From Harmothoe impar (taxonomy: Eukaryota > Annelida > Polychaeta > Phyllodocida > Polynoidae): a stretch of DNA of 64,000 nt. Location: NCBI GenBank assembly GCA_947462335.1, contig OX381709.1, forward strand, positions 68,750,609 through 68,814,608. The letters run 5' to 3'. The position numbers were made by a program, and so were the translations under genes. Positions 40,901 to 55,300 of the stretch are shown one piece after another. A model generated the notes under the pieces. It was not told the DNA's origin. It did not search any database and saw nothing but the letters and a program-made list of their open reading frames with translations. Position 1 is the first letter of the stretch. Each line of letters starts with the position of its first letter.

Positions 40901-43900
40901 ACCGAGATTAATCCTTGAGAACCGGATGATGCCTCAAGGTTAATGTTCCTTTGTTGTCAAAATGCACCAACAACAGCGAGGTACTCGCCAGTGTTTTGTT
41001 TGACTGTGCACCGTGAATAACAAAATACCTTTTTTGTCATTGGCGAAGTGGCCAGGTCCGTTATGTATACGGTTACTTAAATGACGTTTTAGTAGTTTAA
41101 GAGTTTAAAAGTTTCCGAAATCGTGAAGATGTGGACTTTTTTTGTCGGTAAAAAGTCTCAAATGGGGGAAGGGGGAGGGGGGGCTCATTAGAAGCAGGTC
41201 GCATGATATTGACCGTCGTACAAAACATCAAAATCGTCTTTCTATCCTTCTTTCTCTCTTCGTATTTTCATTTGGTCAATTGCCGGGATTCACGCTGATA
41301 AAAAAAGTACAGAGACAAGAGAAACCCCTCATGAGGAGGAAAAGAAACCTTGCAAAAATAATAGTCTCCAATTACAAATACAAATAGGTGAGAACTCCCC
41401 CACAAAGTAGGACGTTTTTGGTTGACCCTGAGAACCTTTTTATCCCTCTGTCTTCCTTGTGGCAGTGACACCGGGAGAGGAACTCCTTATTGTCTTGAAG
41501 ATAACCACAGTTTTCTCTTCTCTTTTTTTTTCCTCCAGCAAATTTCCTTCATGCACACTCCTCATCAGTTCCTGCTCATGTCGTCTCCGCCTGCCAAGGA
41601 GGCCGTTTTCCGAGCCGCTCGCCAACAGTACGGCTCCACTTTCGCCTTCCAGTAAGTAGCTCTTTTCTCAATCATTATATAAATCTAGCTCTTTACGGGC
41701 AGCATACTGCTCTAAAGGGGATGCACTCTCTTGACCACGCACACCAGAGTTGCGCATATAGGCTCAAAGAGGGGAGCACACACACTGGGTACATGTGCCT
41801 ACCACAGATAGACAGACAGTAGCAGTCACTGGCAGAGGCTCAAACACAGCATTACTTAGAATGATAATGGTTTCAAATAGGGACATGTTATTATATATCT
41901 GGTTCATCTAGTGCATTGTATACATTTCAATACAGATTAAACAAGTTTCCAGCCCCCAATCATAGAAAATAATTCAGAGCTCAGCCTTAATATATTGTGT
42001 GCCAAAATGCATCAGAATCAACCCCCCTCTCCCCTGACAGTTCTCGATCTACCACTGGCTGCAGGCAATCCTGTATTGGCTCCAGGGTTTTCAGATATGC
42101 CCACCCCTGGATAGGTGATTACTGAACAAATAGATGATTTGCCATGTAATCTGAAATACATTTTTTCCCTTTTCAATTAATGAAAATTACAGACACATAT
42201 GTATGCCATTACTGCCAAGTTTTACCAGGCACATTTCTAGTGCGCACATCAGGCTCCTCATTATGGCATATGTAGTTATCATATATCAAGATGTAACTGT
42301 CATGATTTCTTAGACACATTCTCAATGTGAACGTCAGTTTTCATCATTATAAAAGAAATACTTGTCATGTCTCCAAAGTTTCACACTGACTTTGAAACCT
42401 GATACACTTGTTTGTTGTTTTAGGCTCATTAAATCTTTTTATGAATTTGTTGTTGTTGACTCAGGGTTCCTAACACGAGTATTTTACATTGCGTTACTAT
42501 TTAAGACGCTCAGCGCTCTTTTTAGCTATTGAATTTGAAATTTCTGGGAAGAAATTGAGTATGTAGAGGGTCATCAAGCTGAAAGCCATGTAGACTGGGG
42601 GCCAATGTGACAAAAGCGGCTTAGAAATGCGATTTCGTAGCACCCCCGAGGGAACAGGCATAACATAGTATAAAATGAAAGGGAAATCCCAGGGCTATCA
42701 TCTAAGCATGTGTATCACTCTGTAACCTTACAGACACATACAGTAAAATGCTGATTTCCATGGCAACTTGTAATGGTACATTGAAATAGCTAAAGGCATT
42801 AGTGCGGCGGTTTGACTCCAGGGGGCATACCTGTTTCACAGGGGAGACCATCTGTGGACCATAATGATGGACATGGCACCATTTCAAAACCTGTTGGAAG
42901 GTGTTCCAGGGTTAGGGCATGTCAACCAACAAGATCCTTTTCCCCATTCACTATATGGACATTATATAAAAATGGTCTGACCACCCAAGTAGCTGCCTAT
43001 GTTCCCAGTCTATAATGAAATTAGGTCCTGTGTATTGTGGAGTACAAGTTGCCATGGAAACCAGTATTTTTCTCTATGTGTATATAGGGTTACAGGGTGA
43101 TACATACTTTTAGGTGATAGCCATGCGATTCCCCTTTCATTTGATACCATGTTATGCCTGTTTTGTTTTGTCACTAATGTCTGAGTATTACTGATCTTGT
43201 CACCAATCTCTTGAGTTTGATTAAATTTGTCAGCAATGTCTTGAGTATTGTTGACTTTGTCCCCAATGTCTGAGTATGGTCGACCTTGTCACTTATGTCT
43301 GTGCCTCTACATGGGTCAAATTCGACACGGGCGACACGGCCCTTTTAGGCCATTTTAAAAATCGACGGACACAGGAAAATCGGGGATAAAAATCGACCCA
43401 CAGGGATTTTTCTCTAAGTTCTTATAAAAATCGAAACGAGGCCACTGCCCCCCTGCTTAAATTCGACACGGCGACACGGCCAAAATTGTGGGTACCCATG
43501 TAGAGGCACATGTCTTGTATGGTCAACCTTGTCCCCAATGTCTGAGTATGATCGACCTTGTCCCCAATGTCTGAGTATGATCGACCTTGTCCCCAATGTC
43601 TGAGTATGATCGACCCTGTCCCCAATGTCTGAGTATGGTCACCAATGTCTGAGTATGATTATGATAGACTCTGTCGCTAATGTCTGAGTATGGTTGACCT
43701 TGCAGTGGGTCGCACATTGAGAACTGGCACTGCATCATGCGCATGGGGCTGATCAATGCCACGGGCACCAAACACCAGATGCACGGCGCCGCCTACGGCA
43801 AGGGCATCTACCTCAGTCCACACGCCAGCGTGTCGTTTGGCTACTCCGGTATGGGCTACGGCCACTTCAAGGCACAAAAGGGAAACAAAGTGGTAAGAGT

Positions 43901-46900
43901 TTTTGTGTGCTATCACCTGAGGGTGCACCTCCAACAGGGATTAGCCGCTCAGAGATTACTTCTCTTATTAACCCTTTAAAGACAGCATGTTGTATCTGGG
44001 TAACATCTGCTATCATGATGCAACTCAGAACCGGTGATGGGCAGTGCATTGGTGCATCATGCCGACCCGTCAGGGGTGTATGAACCCTGTAGGGTTGGAA
44101 GGATGCATTAATACAGCTCGCCACGGCTGCATTTATACATCATGACAACAAATGGCATAGCGCATCAATGCACAATGCCGTCCTTAAAACTCAACTCAAA
44201 ACTATGTCCTCGTTAAAGTTGACGTTGGTATTCCCAGCGACTATACATCCGTTGATCTATTATAATGTTTAGTCTGATTCCCTAGTCCATTTATTTTGCA
44301 CATAAAGACGCTAACGCTGGGGATACACCGGAACTTTTGGCCAGTTAACTGCTCCAGGCACCCCTTATCCAAGCTACTATTCATGGATTACATTGATTCT
44401 TGTTCATTCCTTAAATGTCACACTATAACTGTGTGAGTCAAATTTATGTACGATTGAAAAATATATCCTATCTGGGGTTACTTCTGTTCACCGGTAGCGA
44501 CTAAAGACCTTGGAATTACCGTTAATGTCTGGAAGGAAGTCGACTTCTTTCTTCACCTTCCGGTTTCATTGTGATTGAGTGAATAACATTGAAACAGTAA
44601 AGTTAAAATCTAGTCCAATAGCACAGCCGTGTTAAGACGCATAGCGGACACAAAGAATGCGGTTGCTATGACAACCTCCTGTAAGAAATGCCCCTTCAGG
44701 CATATCAGCCGTCCTAACACACCGAGAATGGCCTATTAAAAATGACATTTGGAAATGAGTTTTCAGAAGTTTGCCTCAGCTACGCAGAGTTAGGTATGTC
44801 GTAATGAAAGTATATTCTGATGGCCAGGGTAGTGGCATTTAATTAACCTTCAGTAAGTTTTATGAAGCGATCGGTCAAAATTGAAATGCAAACCATAACC
44901 AACGCTACTTTTTGAATTCAAACCTTTATCTATATCACAATAACGCTCCAGTGGCTTCTTCTTCTGTAATATGATCGCATTCGGGGCATGCGAATGGCGG
45001 GGATAATATTCATAAGTAAGATCGGGATATGTTTAATTGCTACTTTGATTTTGAGGTTTTGGATATCAAATATGATGAAATGTCTTCTTTTTTTCAGGAC
45101 GGAAAAAGCACTACTCGTTTTTTGAACAGCAAGAATCTGACGTGCATTGCCCTATGCGAAGGTAAGCATTTACTTTCATGATTGATTATGTGTTTGAGAG
45201 AATTAAGCGTATTAAAGTGCAACTCCTGTCATGCAGGTGTTTGAAACCTCAGGGTTTATAGTGGCAGTGCAAGGGGATATGGAGCTTTGTCAGCTTTGGT
45301 CACTGATCTCCCTCTAGGCCCCTCAGCTTTCAGAGTGTGTACCTCAGATGGAACCAGCACCATTGGGGCTACACTGATCTCAGGATACATTATACATACT
45401 TCTCACCTCGATGACCTTGGAAGGCTGGAAAGCTGTGTACAGGACTCGAACATGGGACCACCGTATGAGCACCACTCCCGAAGGTATAATCTATAATCTT
45501 CAGGTCTTGTGAAGGAAGTTGTTCAAATTCTGGAAAGCTAACTTTCTGAACTCTATTTATTATTTGGCAGGAGACATGATAATATGCTAGACCTTACCTG
45601 CTGTATATAGGGCAAAATGCACTCTATTAGTAAAAGGTTACCATATACCTCTCCAGTTACAAGCACTTACTTGACAAATAATAGTCCCTTAAAACACTAT
45701 GTGGTCCTTGTTTCAGTGGCCTATTTCTTCACACCAGATTAATGACGACAGATAAGACTGACAATAGCCGCTAAAAGCAGAAGATGACACTGAGGGAATT
45801 AGCCTTGTTTGGGGACAATGTAGGTTTTAGAGTGAGCGCGGAGGGGCTTATTAGCCTGATTAAGAAACAGTGTAAGGTGGGACGATCAGCCTGATTATGA
45901 GACAATGATCCAGTGTGGGTTTAGGCAAAAAAAAGGGTGTGTTTCAGGTTACCCGACTCTACCTAGCAAAACAGGGCCAACCCTAGATATTTTTATCTTT
46001 AGGCTATTTCAGAGTCGATTTGATAGTCCACGAGTCGACGCTGTTGTCAGCGAGATGGCGCTGAATTTTGCGAGTCAATATTTGGCTATGTTTCAGGCCA
46101 AGGTAAAAAAAATAATAATCAGAAAAATCAGAAAAAAATACCTATGAACCCTACCTACATTTTCAGACTATGTAACCTGAAACACACCCTCTTTTTTTGG
46201 CCTTATGGCTGTGTCTTACCAAACCGATACAAGTTGAAAGTCTATGACCAGATGCAAACTGTGACCAGGTACAAACTGTACCCGGCATGAAAGAAAAGGG
46301 CTTTTTAGGGCAGATGTCCATGTAAGGTATACAAATGTAAAATGGCTTTTAGATAACAATGCTGTATGGATGCATGGTTCGTAGGTTAACTGAGTATGGC
46401 GTAGTGCCGGTTGCACAGGTGAACATGCTTGTGCACTGTATTGGTCATATCTAATTAATGATAATGCCATGCCTCAGGGATGATGGTAGTCTCTGCAGGG
46501 ACCTGTCCTATAATATGGACGATATAATTTGGGTTCATCTTGGTTCTTCCTGGAATCCAATCGAACATGGCACCTGCAGCAAAAACGTGACCAGTGCGTG
46601 GGCGAGCGGGTGAACGATAACTTAGTATGAAGGTAACTGTAAGGGACTGACAAACAGACCTACAGCCTAACAGCCTTCAGCCCGTCCCTATTGAAGCACT
46701 TTACCTCCTGGGGTAGGGCCTAGTGTGTTAATCTGAAAGGAGGAGTGTATGGCGGCGTCCACTGGGGTCCAATAGTGAAGCTGATAGAACTGTGTGACAC
46801 CCCTCAAAAGGTGCACAGGGCCCTCACTGCAGGTGTGTGACAAGGGACCCGGCGCCGCCTGAACTGGTTAACGGTGACATGAAGCCTTAAGCAGTGATTC

Positions 46901-49900
46901 CACCGCCGTTACGTGACGAATCCATCCACTTTGTTGACGGATCCATCGACGGACGGACCAGTGGAAGCGGATTTATCCATCAAAAAGGGCAAAAAAGTGT
47001 GACGGATCCGCCAAATTCACTCCCACTGATCCGTCCGTTGACGGATCTGTCGGTGGATGGATCAGTGGAAGCAGGAAAATGGGAATCCCCGGGGGAATCC
47101 ATGTCAAAAGGTGACGGATCCGTCTGAATTTTGGCGAATCCGTCAAGGGACGGGAATATAAAAAAAAAGTGATATTCCCATCTCTTGACAGATCCGCCAA
47201 AATGGTGACGGATACGTCACCCTTTGACGGAAGGATTTCTATTTTGCTGCTTCCTCTGATCCGTATGTCGATTTGGCTTCAACTTATCCGGATTTGCACA
47301 ACCTGTTGATGGGCAGATTGCTGACGGATCCGTCACAAAGTGGCGGTAGAATCAGTGCTGTAGAGTAACAGCTGGCGGCGTGCTGCACCAATGCAGTCAC
47401 AATAAATAGTTATGGCAGTCAAATTAATGCTTATTGTAGTTCATTCTTGGAGACATTAACAAGTACAGGTAGGCACATTTCGCTGACGAATGTCCTGACT
47501 GTCAAATGGAAATATGAGAAAATTTACAAGAAGGTATTCACCATATATTATAATGTACAATTTACAATACAGTATTAACTATGGATGAATGAAAGGCGTG
47601 ATGAGTAAATTGGAAGGAGTATGTGCGTAAAGGCCCCCAAACATTAAGAGGTTGTATATTAATGACCCTGATGGAAGCCATGCCAGGCTTAGCTCTGACC
47701 CCTGGTATGGTGCCTGGGGCACGGTGCCTGGAAGACCAACTGTCAACGGGGGACATAGATACTCAGGTAAGCCAGGTAAAAATACAGAAATTGTCATTGT
47801 TCCTAGTTTTGTCTCACCCAATCCTTTGGAGGCGTTGTGCCTGATCCGTCCGGACACATTCCAAGAAAAGAGATGTCGGGGGAGGGGGAAGGTGCAAGCA
47901 ATATCCTTGTCGGCCACAGTGGTAAGGAGGGGGGGGGGGGGCGTTTTGCACTTCCAAGAAAAGGTAGCACTGGCACATATGTACAGCAGAGGCTGGTATC
48001 GTAACTTCATCTTTCCCGTAGAAAACACTTTGTCGAATTGCCAGTGTAAGGCACCAATGCACCACTTGTGAAGTTGTCTGTGCTGTGTTTGTGCATCAAT
48101 ACGACAAATGGACATGTACACTGAGGCCCCATGCATCCCTTGAAGGACACAGCTACAACTTGCCCAACTCTTTCTATCGTATGTCTATGAATTTCCTACA
48201 AAAATTGACCCTAAATTGGACAAAGCCCTCCTTTTAGCTGACCAAGTCTTGGTCAAAATTAACAGAAATTGTTAAGTAGCCGCACATGTTTTTTTTCTGT
48301 TATTGAAAGTGTTGAATACAAGATTAGTTTAAGTGCTCCTGCAGCCTGGGCCAGAATCTATCCTGCCATTGGGATTGGACTGGGAGTCCGAAACTGGTGT
48401 GCAATGAAACACCCCAAAACCGACTTTAATATGGTGAGATCAGACGGGTGACTGGTTCTATGCTGTATACTCTTAGTTTCTCCGGCACCAGCCAATATTC
48501 TTAACGCCGGGAAAAGATGACGACAAGAATAAGGAGAAAACAGGATAGGTATGGAGGACGTAATTTTAAAAGTTTTGAGAGTTTGGCAGATATACTATTA
48601 TACCACTCATGTCCACCATTTATTTGATCATGGACGTTCATACGGTTCAAATTCGTGCTTCAATTCAGTCAAAAAAAAAGAATAAAAAGTCAAACTATTG
48701 CTTGTTTCTCACCGAAGAAATTGGAAAGAAAGCCTATATGTTGAAGCCATGTTGTATCTTTTCTTCGTTATATGAATATGATACTACCAGTTCTTCGCAT
48801 TTGTCATTTCTGTTCTTCCCACTGAATCGACATGTCACCTAAAACTGATAATTGCCACCTAATAGAATTGCGATCACCTGAAAGTGAACTCTTCTGCCCA
48901 TTTATTAGCCTACTAGTGTCAACTGGTATGATAAAAGTTGGTTTGATAATGAACGAACCCCCTGGGAACGCATTGTCAGCCCAACTGAACTACCACCACC
49001 TTCTGCTATAGGGCTGCACAGCAAGACAACGTTTTTTTTCTCAGAGTAGATATTGCTGGATTTTGCACAAATTCCCCTTGCCTCTCAAGTTTTCGGCATA
49101 TTTTACCCCCCCCCTCCCCCTATGGGTCGAAAATCGTTTCATGACAGATATTTTGGAATGAGATACATGTATACGTTTTATTAAATGTGACACAATCTGC
49201 CAAAAGGGCCCTTAGTAAAGGGTGCATTATGGTCCCTTTTCCCAGTACACATCACAAATAATTGGCATGGACTACGGGCACATTAGTGTGCAGCTGACAC
49301 ATATGTAGGCTAATGGGCACACTGCAGGATATTTGATAGTCATTATCCAAGTGAATAGATGAAGACAAAACTTTTAAAGTTCTTATTCATATTAGTTCTA
49401 CTACTCTATCATTTTAGCTTACATCCATAGTATGGTTTAATATTAGGGATTTTACTAAGTGATATACATTAGTAGAATGAATGCCGCTAGATTCTGGGAG
49501 ACATTTTTGTATGTGTCGAGTTCATTTCTTTAATACCCTCACATGCTTTTACGCCCACATGCTTAGAGGTACGTCACTCCCAACACCACTCCAACGGCCG
49601 CGAGTAGGCCCAGAGGACAGCTGGATGAGGGCCCAATTGGCTTTCCCTCCTTAGTATGCCCTCCATGAGGTAGGTGGAGCCAGTGGGCATTGGTCAAGCC
49701 TCCACTCCTGTCTCTACTTGGTTAGTCCTCCAGGACCTGACCAAAGAATCCCCTTTCTTACTGCCTGAGACGTGATGTGGACGGAGGAGGTAGGGGTTGT
49801 TAAGGGTTAGGGTTGGGGATTTCTGTGGGATGTCATAGTGCTTTTTACATTCCCCAGAGGGCGTGCACGGGCCTGACTTGAGGTCTGTTCCAAGCGACCG

Positions 49901-52172
49901 GGGCTATCTTAAAGGTCAGAGGGACTTATCCCGAGTAAGCCGCCATTACCCGGAAGTCAGCCATCTTGGCAGGGATTCCCACCTACCGCTAGTCCATCCG
50001 GGTAACCTCGTCAACTCAAATGCGGGACTTGACTCGGTCATTATGGACCACTTCACATGGTGGGTGTATCCTCGCGCGGCCTTTTACAGCTAAGTCTGTG
50101 TGCACATACATTACATAATGTAGTCCTGCCATTTTTCGGCTAGAAATCTAAAATGCCTCACTAAATAGTAACAGTATTCGATTCAATTCATATGAGAATA
50201 CAATATTCTAAAAGAATGTGTCAAAATAAGGTCCATAAATAACAATTTTAAAGCTAAATTCGGTCCACAAATTTGGGCATGGCAGTTGGGATTTTGAAAT
50301 GTTGTTTACAAACAAGGCAAGCTGTCAAACTTGGTACAGGCTATTTGACCTAGAATATGAGCCATTTTCGGTTAGATATTGACAAATGAATGTTGTCTTA
50401 TGCAGGTTATGTCTAGATAAGTGGCTGACAAAGTCTATCTGAAATATTATAAAATCTGACATCCGCGCACATGGGAAGTAGTTCGGAGCCACATGTAAGA
50501 GAAAGGTTCCCACCCGAACCTGAGCTTCGTAAGTGTGCCGCTAGTCCAGAATGTATTCTGTTGCTGTACGGTTGCACTGGTTCCAGCAGAGTGCCTCTAC
50601 ATGGGTAAAAATCGACGTGGGCGACATAGCCTGTTTAAAAATCGACAAGGGCGACACGGCACTTTTAAAAATCAACGGACATGATAAGATTGAGTAAAAA
50701 CTATAGCTATGTCAAGGGCCCACTACTGCTTCCAAGTAACACTAGATTGTAGAGGGGCCTTGTGCGCCCCTGGTGGATGTTACAGAGGACTAGGCTGGTT
50801 GTGGCTACTCTCGTTCCCAAATCCTTCCGAAGGAAGGCTCTGGTAACAGCCAAATGACCTTAAACTTGGGATTTTGCTGGGTGTGGGGAACCCCTGCAGC
50901 AACCGGAAATGGAACCAGAAAGTCTGGTGGTAAGACTACCATCATACATTCTGGTTCCTGGCCACTGGTTCGGAGGCGTAGGTAGCAAATCTTCATTAGG
51001 GGGGGGGGGGCTTGATGCCGCATACACAGGCTTATATTGGAATTGTAAATAAAAGTATTGTTTGGGCCCCCTTTAGTTCTGATAGGGCTCCTATGTCCCT
51101 CTGCCCCCACTTTTTCCTCTGTGGAAGAGTTTAGGAATTTTGTGTATTGTATTATAGGGTCTTGGCAATTTTTGGGAGGGTCCCACACATTCAGCCCCCC
51201 CCCCCCCTCTTCCGTGATTGGGGGGCCTGGGCCCCCCTGGCCCCTCCTTTTCCTACGCCACTGTGGTTCCAGGCCACCAGCAAGGGTTGCCCAGAACCAA
51301 CAAAATCCCAAGTTCAAGGTCATTTGGCTGTTACCAGACAGAGCCTTCCTTCGGAAGGATTTGGGAACGAGAGTAGGTTGTGGCGTCCTCCTGTAGGGGG
51401 CGTGGCGGTGCACAATGGGGCTGAGGGCACCAGGGACCCCTTTACACCTCTGGGTGCCCAGGGACGCACCGGGACAGCCCGGCGGATTAATCTACATGGA
51501 TACCGCCTCCCCAGGATTATGTAGATTGGAGCTGGTTGTACCACCGCCCGGTAGTACTAGTAGACTTGAGCTAAACCTACAACTGATTATGAAAGGTCCT
51601 ACGTTTTCTGTGATTTGAACGTGGTAGTTTCTTAGACATTTCCATATGGGCTATCTTTTTATTCGTAATACGTAATGGCATAATATATGTACCTATTTGG
51701 GTTGATATTTCCCTTTGCTGTTTGGGTAATACACAGGGAGACATAGCTTTCTAAAATATATTCATGAAATTATTTTCAACTAATTTCCACAAAAATGCAT
51801 GTCTCTAGCAATAGAATTAAACAACTGTGTTCTTTTAGAAGTACACTGTTTTTCTAGTTATTGAAAAATAAAAAAATGGAAAGTGGATCTCCCTACTGTG
51901 GGATTTACCCGTGAGATTGACCTAGGCCAGGCTAAGCCAATGATTGATCAGCAAATGGGACCAAGGGGCTCAAATTCAGCATACCAAGGCAAGGGAGCGC
52001 CAACAGCGACTTACCTGATCAGTTCTGAGTGTAGTGGCGGAGTACACAACACCGTCCAACTTATCCTATATATCTATATATCTATATATCTAAATATATA
52101 TCTATATCTATATATCTATATATATCTATATATCTATCTATATATCAATCTATATATCTATCTATATCTCTA

Positions 52173-52211
<39 letters not shown>

Positions 52212-52218
52212 ATCTCTA

Positions 52219-52315
<97 letters not shown>

Positions 52316-55300
52316 ATTTGGCTTATATATAATTCCACCCTATCATCTTCCTTAGAGAGATGCAAATTGTATCTGAATTAAATCAGTCTGAACCCGCCCT
52401 GTGTATAGCTTTGGATCATTATGTTTCCATAGCATGAAAGGGTGGTCACCAATCACAGCGATTGATTGAAAAGATTTTATCTGATCTGCAAATTCACCAA
52501 TATAACCCAATCCGAATCCAATCGTCAAGGTAATTGGTACATCAGACTTTTATGTTTTCTTGTTGCATAAGGGGCAGTGACACGTCTAGCCTGCCTAATG
52601 GACAGGAGCAGGTTGGTGTGCCTCATCTGAGGACCCGGATGTGTGTGAGTGATTAGTGCAGCTACAGGCAGAGGGACACTTCCTGTGGGAAAAGTTCACG
52701 TGCCATTCTGTAACTAGAGATGGCGCCACTTGAGCTGAAGAACTCTCTGTATGGATACTATATATGGATATTTAGTGACGGTGGCTTATGTATGACAATC
52801 TATACAACTGTTTGACTCTAGACCAAGAATGTGTAGGGAGAGGACGTCTCAGGTACAGGTTTGAATTGCTCAGAGAGGGATTGCCCCGTCGCCCGCTGCC
52901 TCAGAATGGGATCGGTGCAATCTCACTTTCAGTAAACAAGGTTGGACCCAAATACAACACAGTTGAGGAAGCACCTCTATCTAAAAGCATTGTCGGAGCT
53001 CCAGTCGCTTCTCTAGTTTGTGAAGGTTCGTTTGTTCAGCTTGCAGATTATGGGAGACATTCCTTGAGCAGTTATCAACTAGATCATGGAAAGCACGGGA
53101 CTCAATCAGTGGCCCCCACTAAAACCTTGATATCATCACACTGTTTGTCAGATACACATAATTTTTTAGACAATGAAGCATTATGGCTGTTATTGAAAAA
53201 ATAATCACAATCCGTCTCAAATCACGTTATACAGCAGTTTGCAGGTAGGGACGCAGTGTGTGGAGTAGGGGACTGGCACCACCGACCATGTATGGACCGT
53301 TTGGCACCTCAAGGGCTCCCGCTAATTATGCATCAACACAGCACCAGCGCGTCACTCGCCAGCACTCTGGTGCATCATGCCGACCTTTTTGTACTGTATC
53401 AGGGCTGGCATGATGCACGAATGCAGCACGCAGGATTGAAGTTCCTCGCTAGTGCCGTGTATATGCATCATGCTGACAAATGGACATTGTGCATTAAAGA
53501 ACCAAGCTATCCTTTATATATTGGTTAAAAGCCGAATTAGGATAGCCAGAGCCTTTAAAACCTACCTTTAAATGAATCAAGCTGACACATGGACATTGCC
53601 CAGCCTCAAACATCCAGCCTAAATCACCCAGCCCCAGTTGGCACATGTGCCATCAACTACCGTAAATTCCAAATACTGGTACACGTATAAGCCGCACCTG
53701 GAGTCTGAAAATTGCTATTTTAATACTGTACACTATTTTCAAAACCCCTCGTGTAGCCCGCACCCCTTCTTGTAAGAACCCACACTATAGGGGTCTGGCT
53801 CTTGTATAACTTGCGTGTGGTATGCGGGAATTGTGGTATTGTATTTATAGCCGACAAAGACATTAATAGTGAACATGAAAGAATTTTTGTGTTATATCTC
53901 TAGGATTTAGTCTGGTTGACCAGTGTGTCTCCCCATGTACCTCTGTATTCCTTGATTCGGCCCCCATTTTGTTGGGGGACAGAAAACACTAAATCTGGTA
54001 CGATGGTCCTGGAAAATACCAATTACCGTAAAACCTTGCGTATAAGCCACGGCTTGTACGCGAATCAGACTCAACTTTCTTTTGATACCAAACATGCCTA
54101 TATAGTGTGCGGCTTATACGAGAGTTTTTCCAAGTATACTACAGTACCAAATTAACAATTCTCAGATGGCCTCTGCGGCTTATAGGATCGCACCAAACTC
54201 GGGGTGAGGCTTATATGCAAGTTAGGCTTATACGCGAGGTTTTACGGTACTTTTACAGCGAAACAACGTTTCTTTCGCCTTCGTAACAGGTCATTTCATC
54301 AATAAAAATACATGTACATACCTTTGTTTTTCCTGATTCGCTGGAGAGTATTTTTACCCATAACAACATATTTTGTAATACATCCAGACAGCAACACTAT
54401 CCGTGCTCAAACAAAATGGCGAATATCTGACGTAAAAGTGAACGTACGAATTGCTAGACTGTGATAATATATACTGGGAGCTCCCCTTGGTCTCGCGGCC
54501 TCCCACCTAGTCATATCTGGCACCAATGGGCCACAATACTGGTGGTGACCCTCTCACTTCCAATTGCCATAACGACTGTAGACCTGCGTATAGTGGTGGG
54601 TAACTCAGTAGACCCTATCGGTACTAAGGCCTAGTCACGGGGCGAGTAGCGTGGGTGTCCAAGTTAAGTGGTGGGTGGCTTGTCAGCAGACATTGGGTGA
54701 ATAGGCATGGGCATGCCATATTACAGACGGAACAATACAGTAATGACATGTAGGCACCGCAATGATACAAAGGCCGATGGTGTTTATGCTATGGCTATAA
54801 TGCGGTTACAGCCCTAGGCGTAAGACATCTTAAAAGAAACGCTGAATTGGGAGGTTTCTAATCTTCACCAGGGCAGTTCCAGAGATTCGTCCAGATCCAT
54901 TGAGAAATTACTTTGCCTTTATGTAGGGCGTTTTTTCCCGTTTCAAACTAATTAAGAGCCAGACTAATCATGTGATTTGAATTATTATGATTTCAAACAG
55001 ATTTATTTAGATATTGTCCCTGAGATTCAGATTGATGATAAATACTTTGATAACTCAGTCTAGCCTTGAAAGTCTTCATTTGAAGCTGTCCTCCTTTTAA
55101 TCAGTGCCGTTCTCTACAGCTAAGAGGATATCAGTTACACTAAGAAGGCCATACTGATTAACCAGACGAAGCCGTTTTGTTTTTATACACATCATGTACC
55201 AATCAGCAGCAAAGTGCAATGTCATTCAAGGCAACTGTAATGTCTGGTGTGTGCTAGTTTTTAATGCCGCATTTTACGTTAGTGCGCTTTGTACGTTGAA

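Noticed and set aside
43706..45161. Loss of a PARP exon between the GYSGMG and CIALCE exons
   Set aside because: Phases join cleanly and the flanking motifs are in order; the loop is simply shorter than in vertebrate PARP6/8.
47579..48136. 185-codon minus-strand ORF
   Set aside because: No domain, spans a family A fragment and a poly-G run; opposite-strand ORF of similar length overlaps it.
50805..51524. 202-, 112- and 125-codon ORFs
   Set aside because: Generated by the long TIRs of the 572-bp element and poly-C runs; the protein mirrors itself across strands.
51883..52332. 149-codon ORF
   Set aside because: Translation of a (TATC)n/(TC)n/(TA)n microsatellite.
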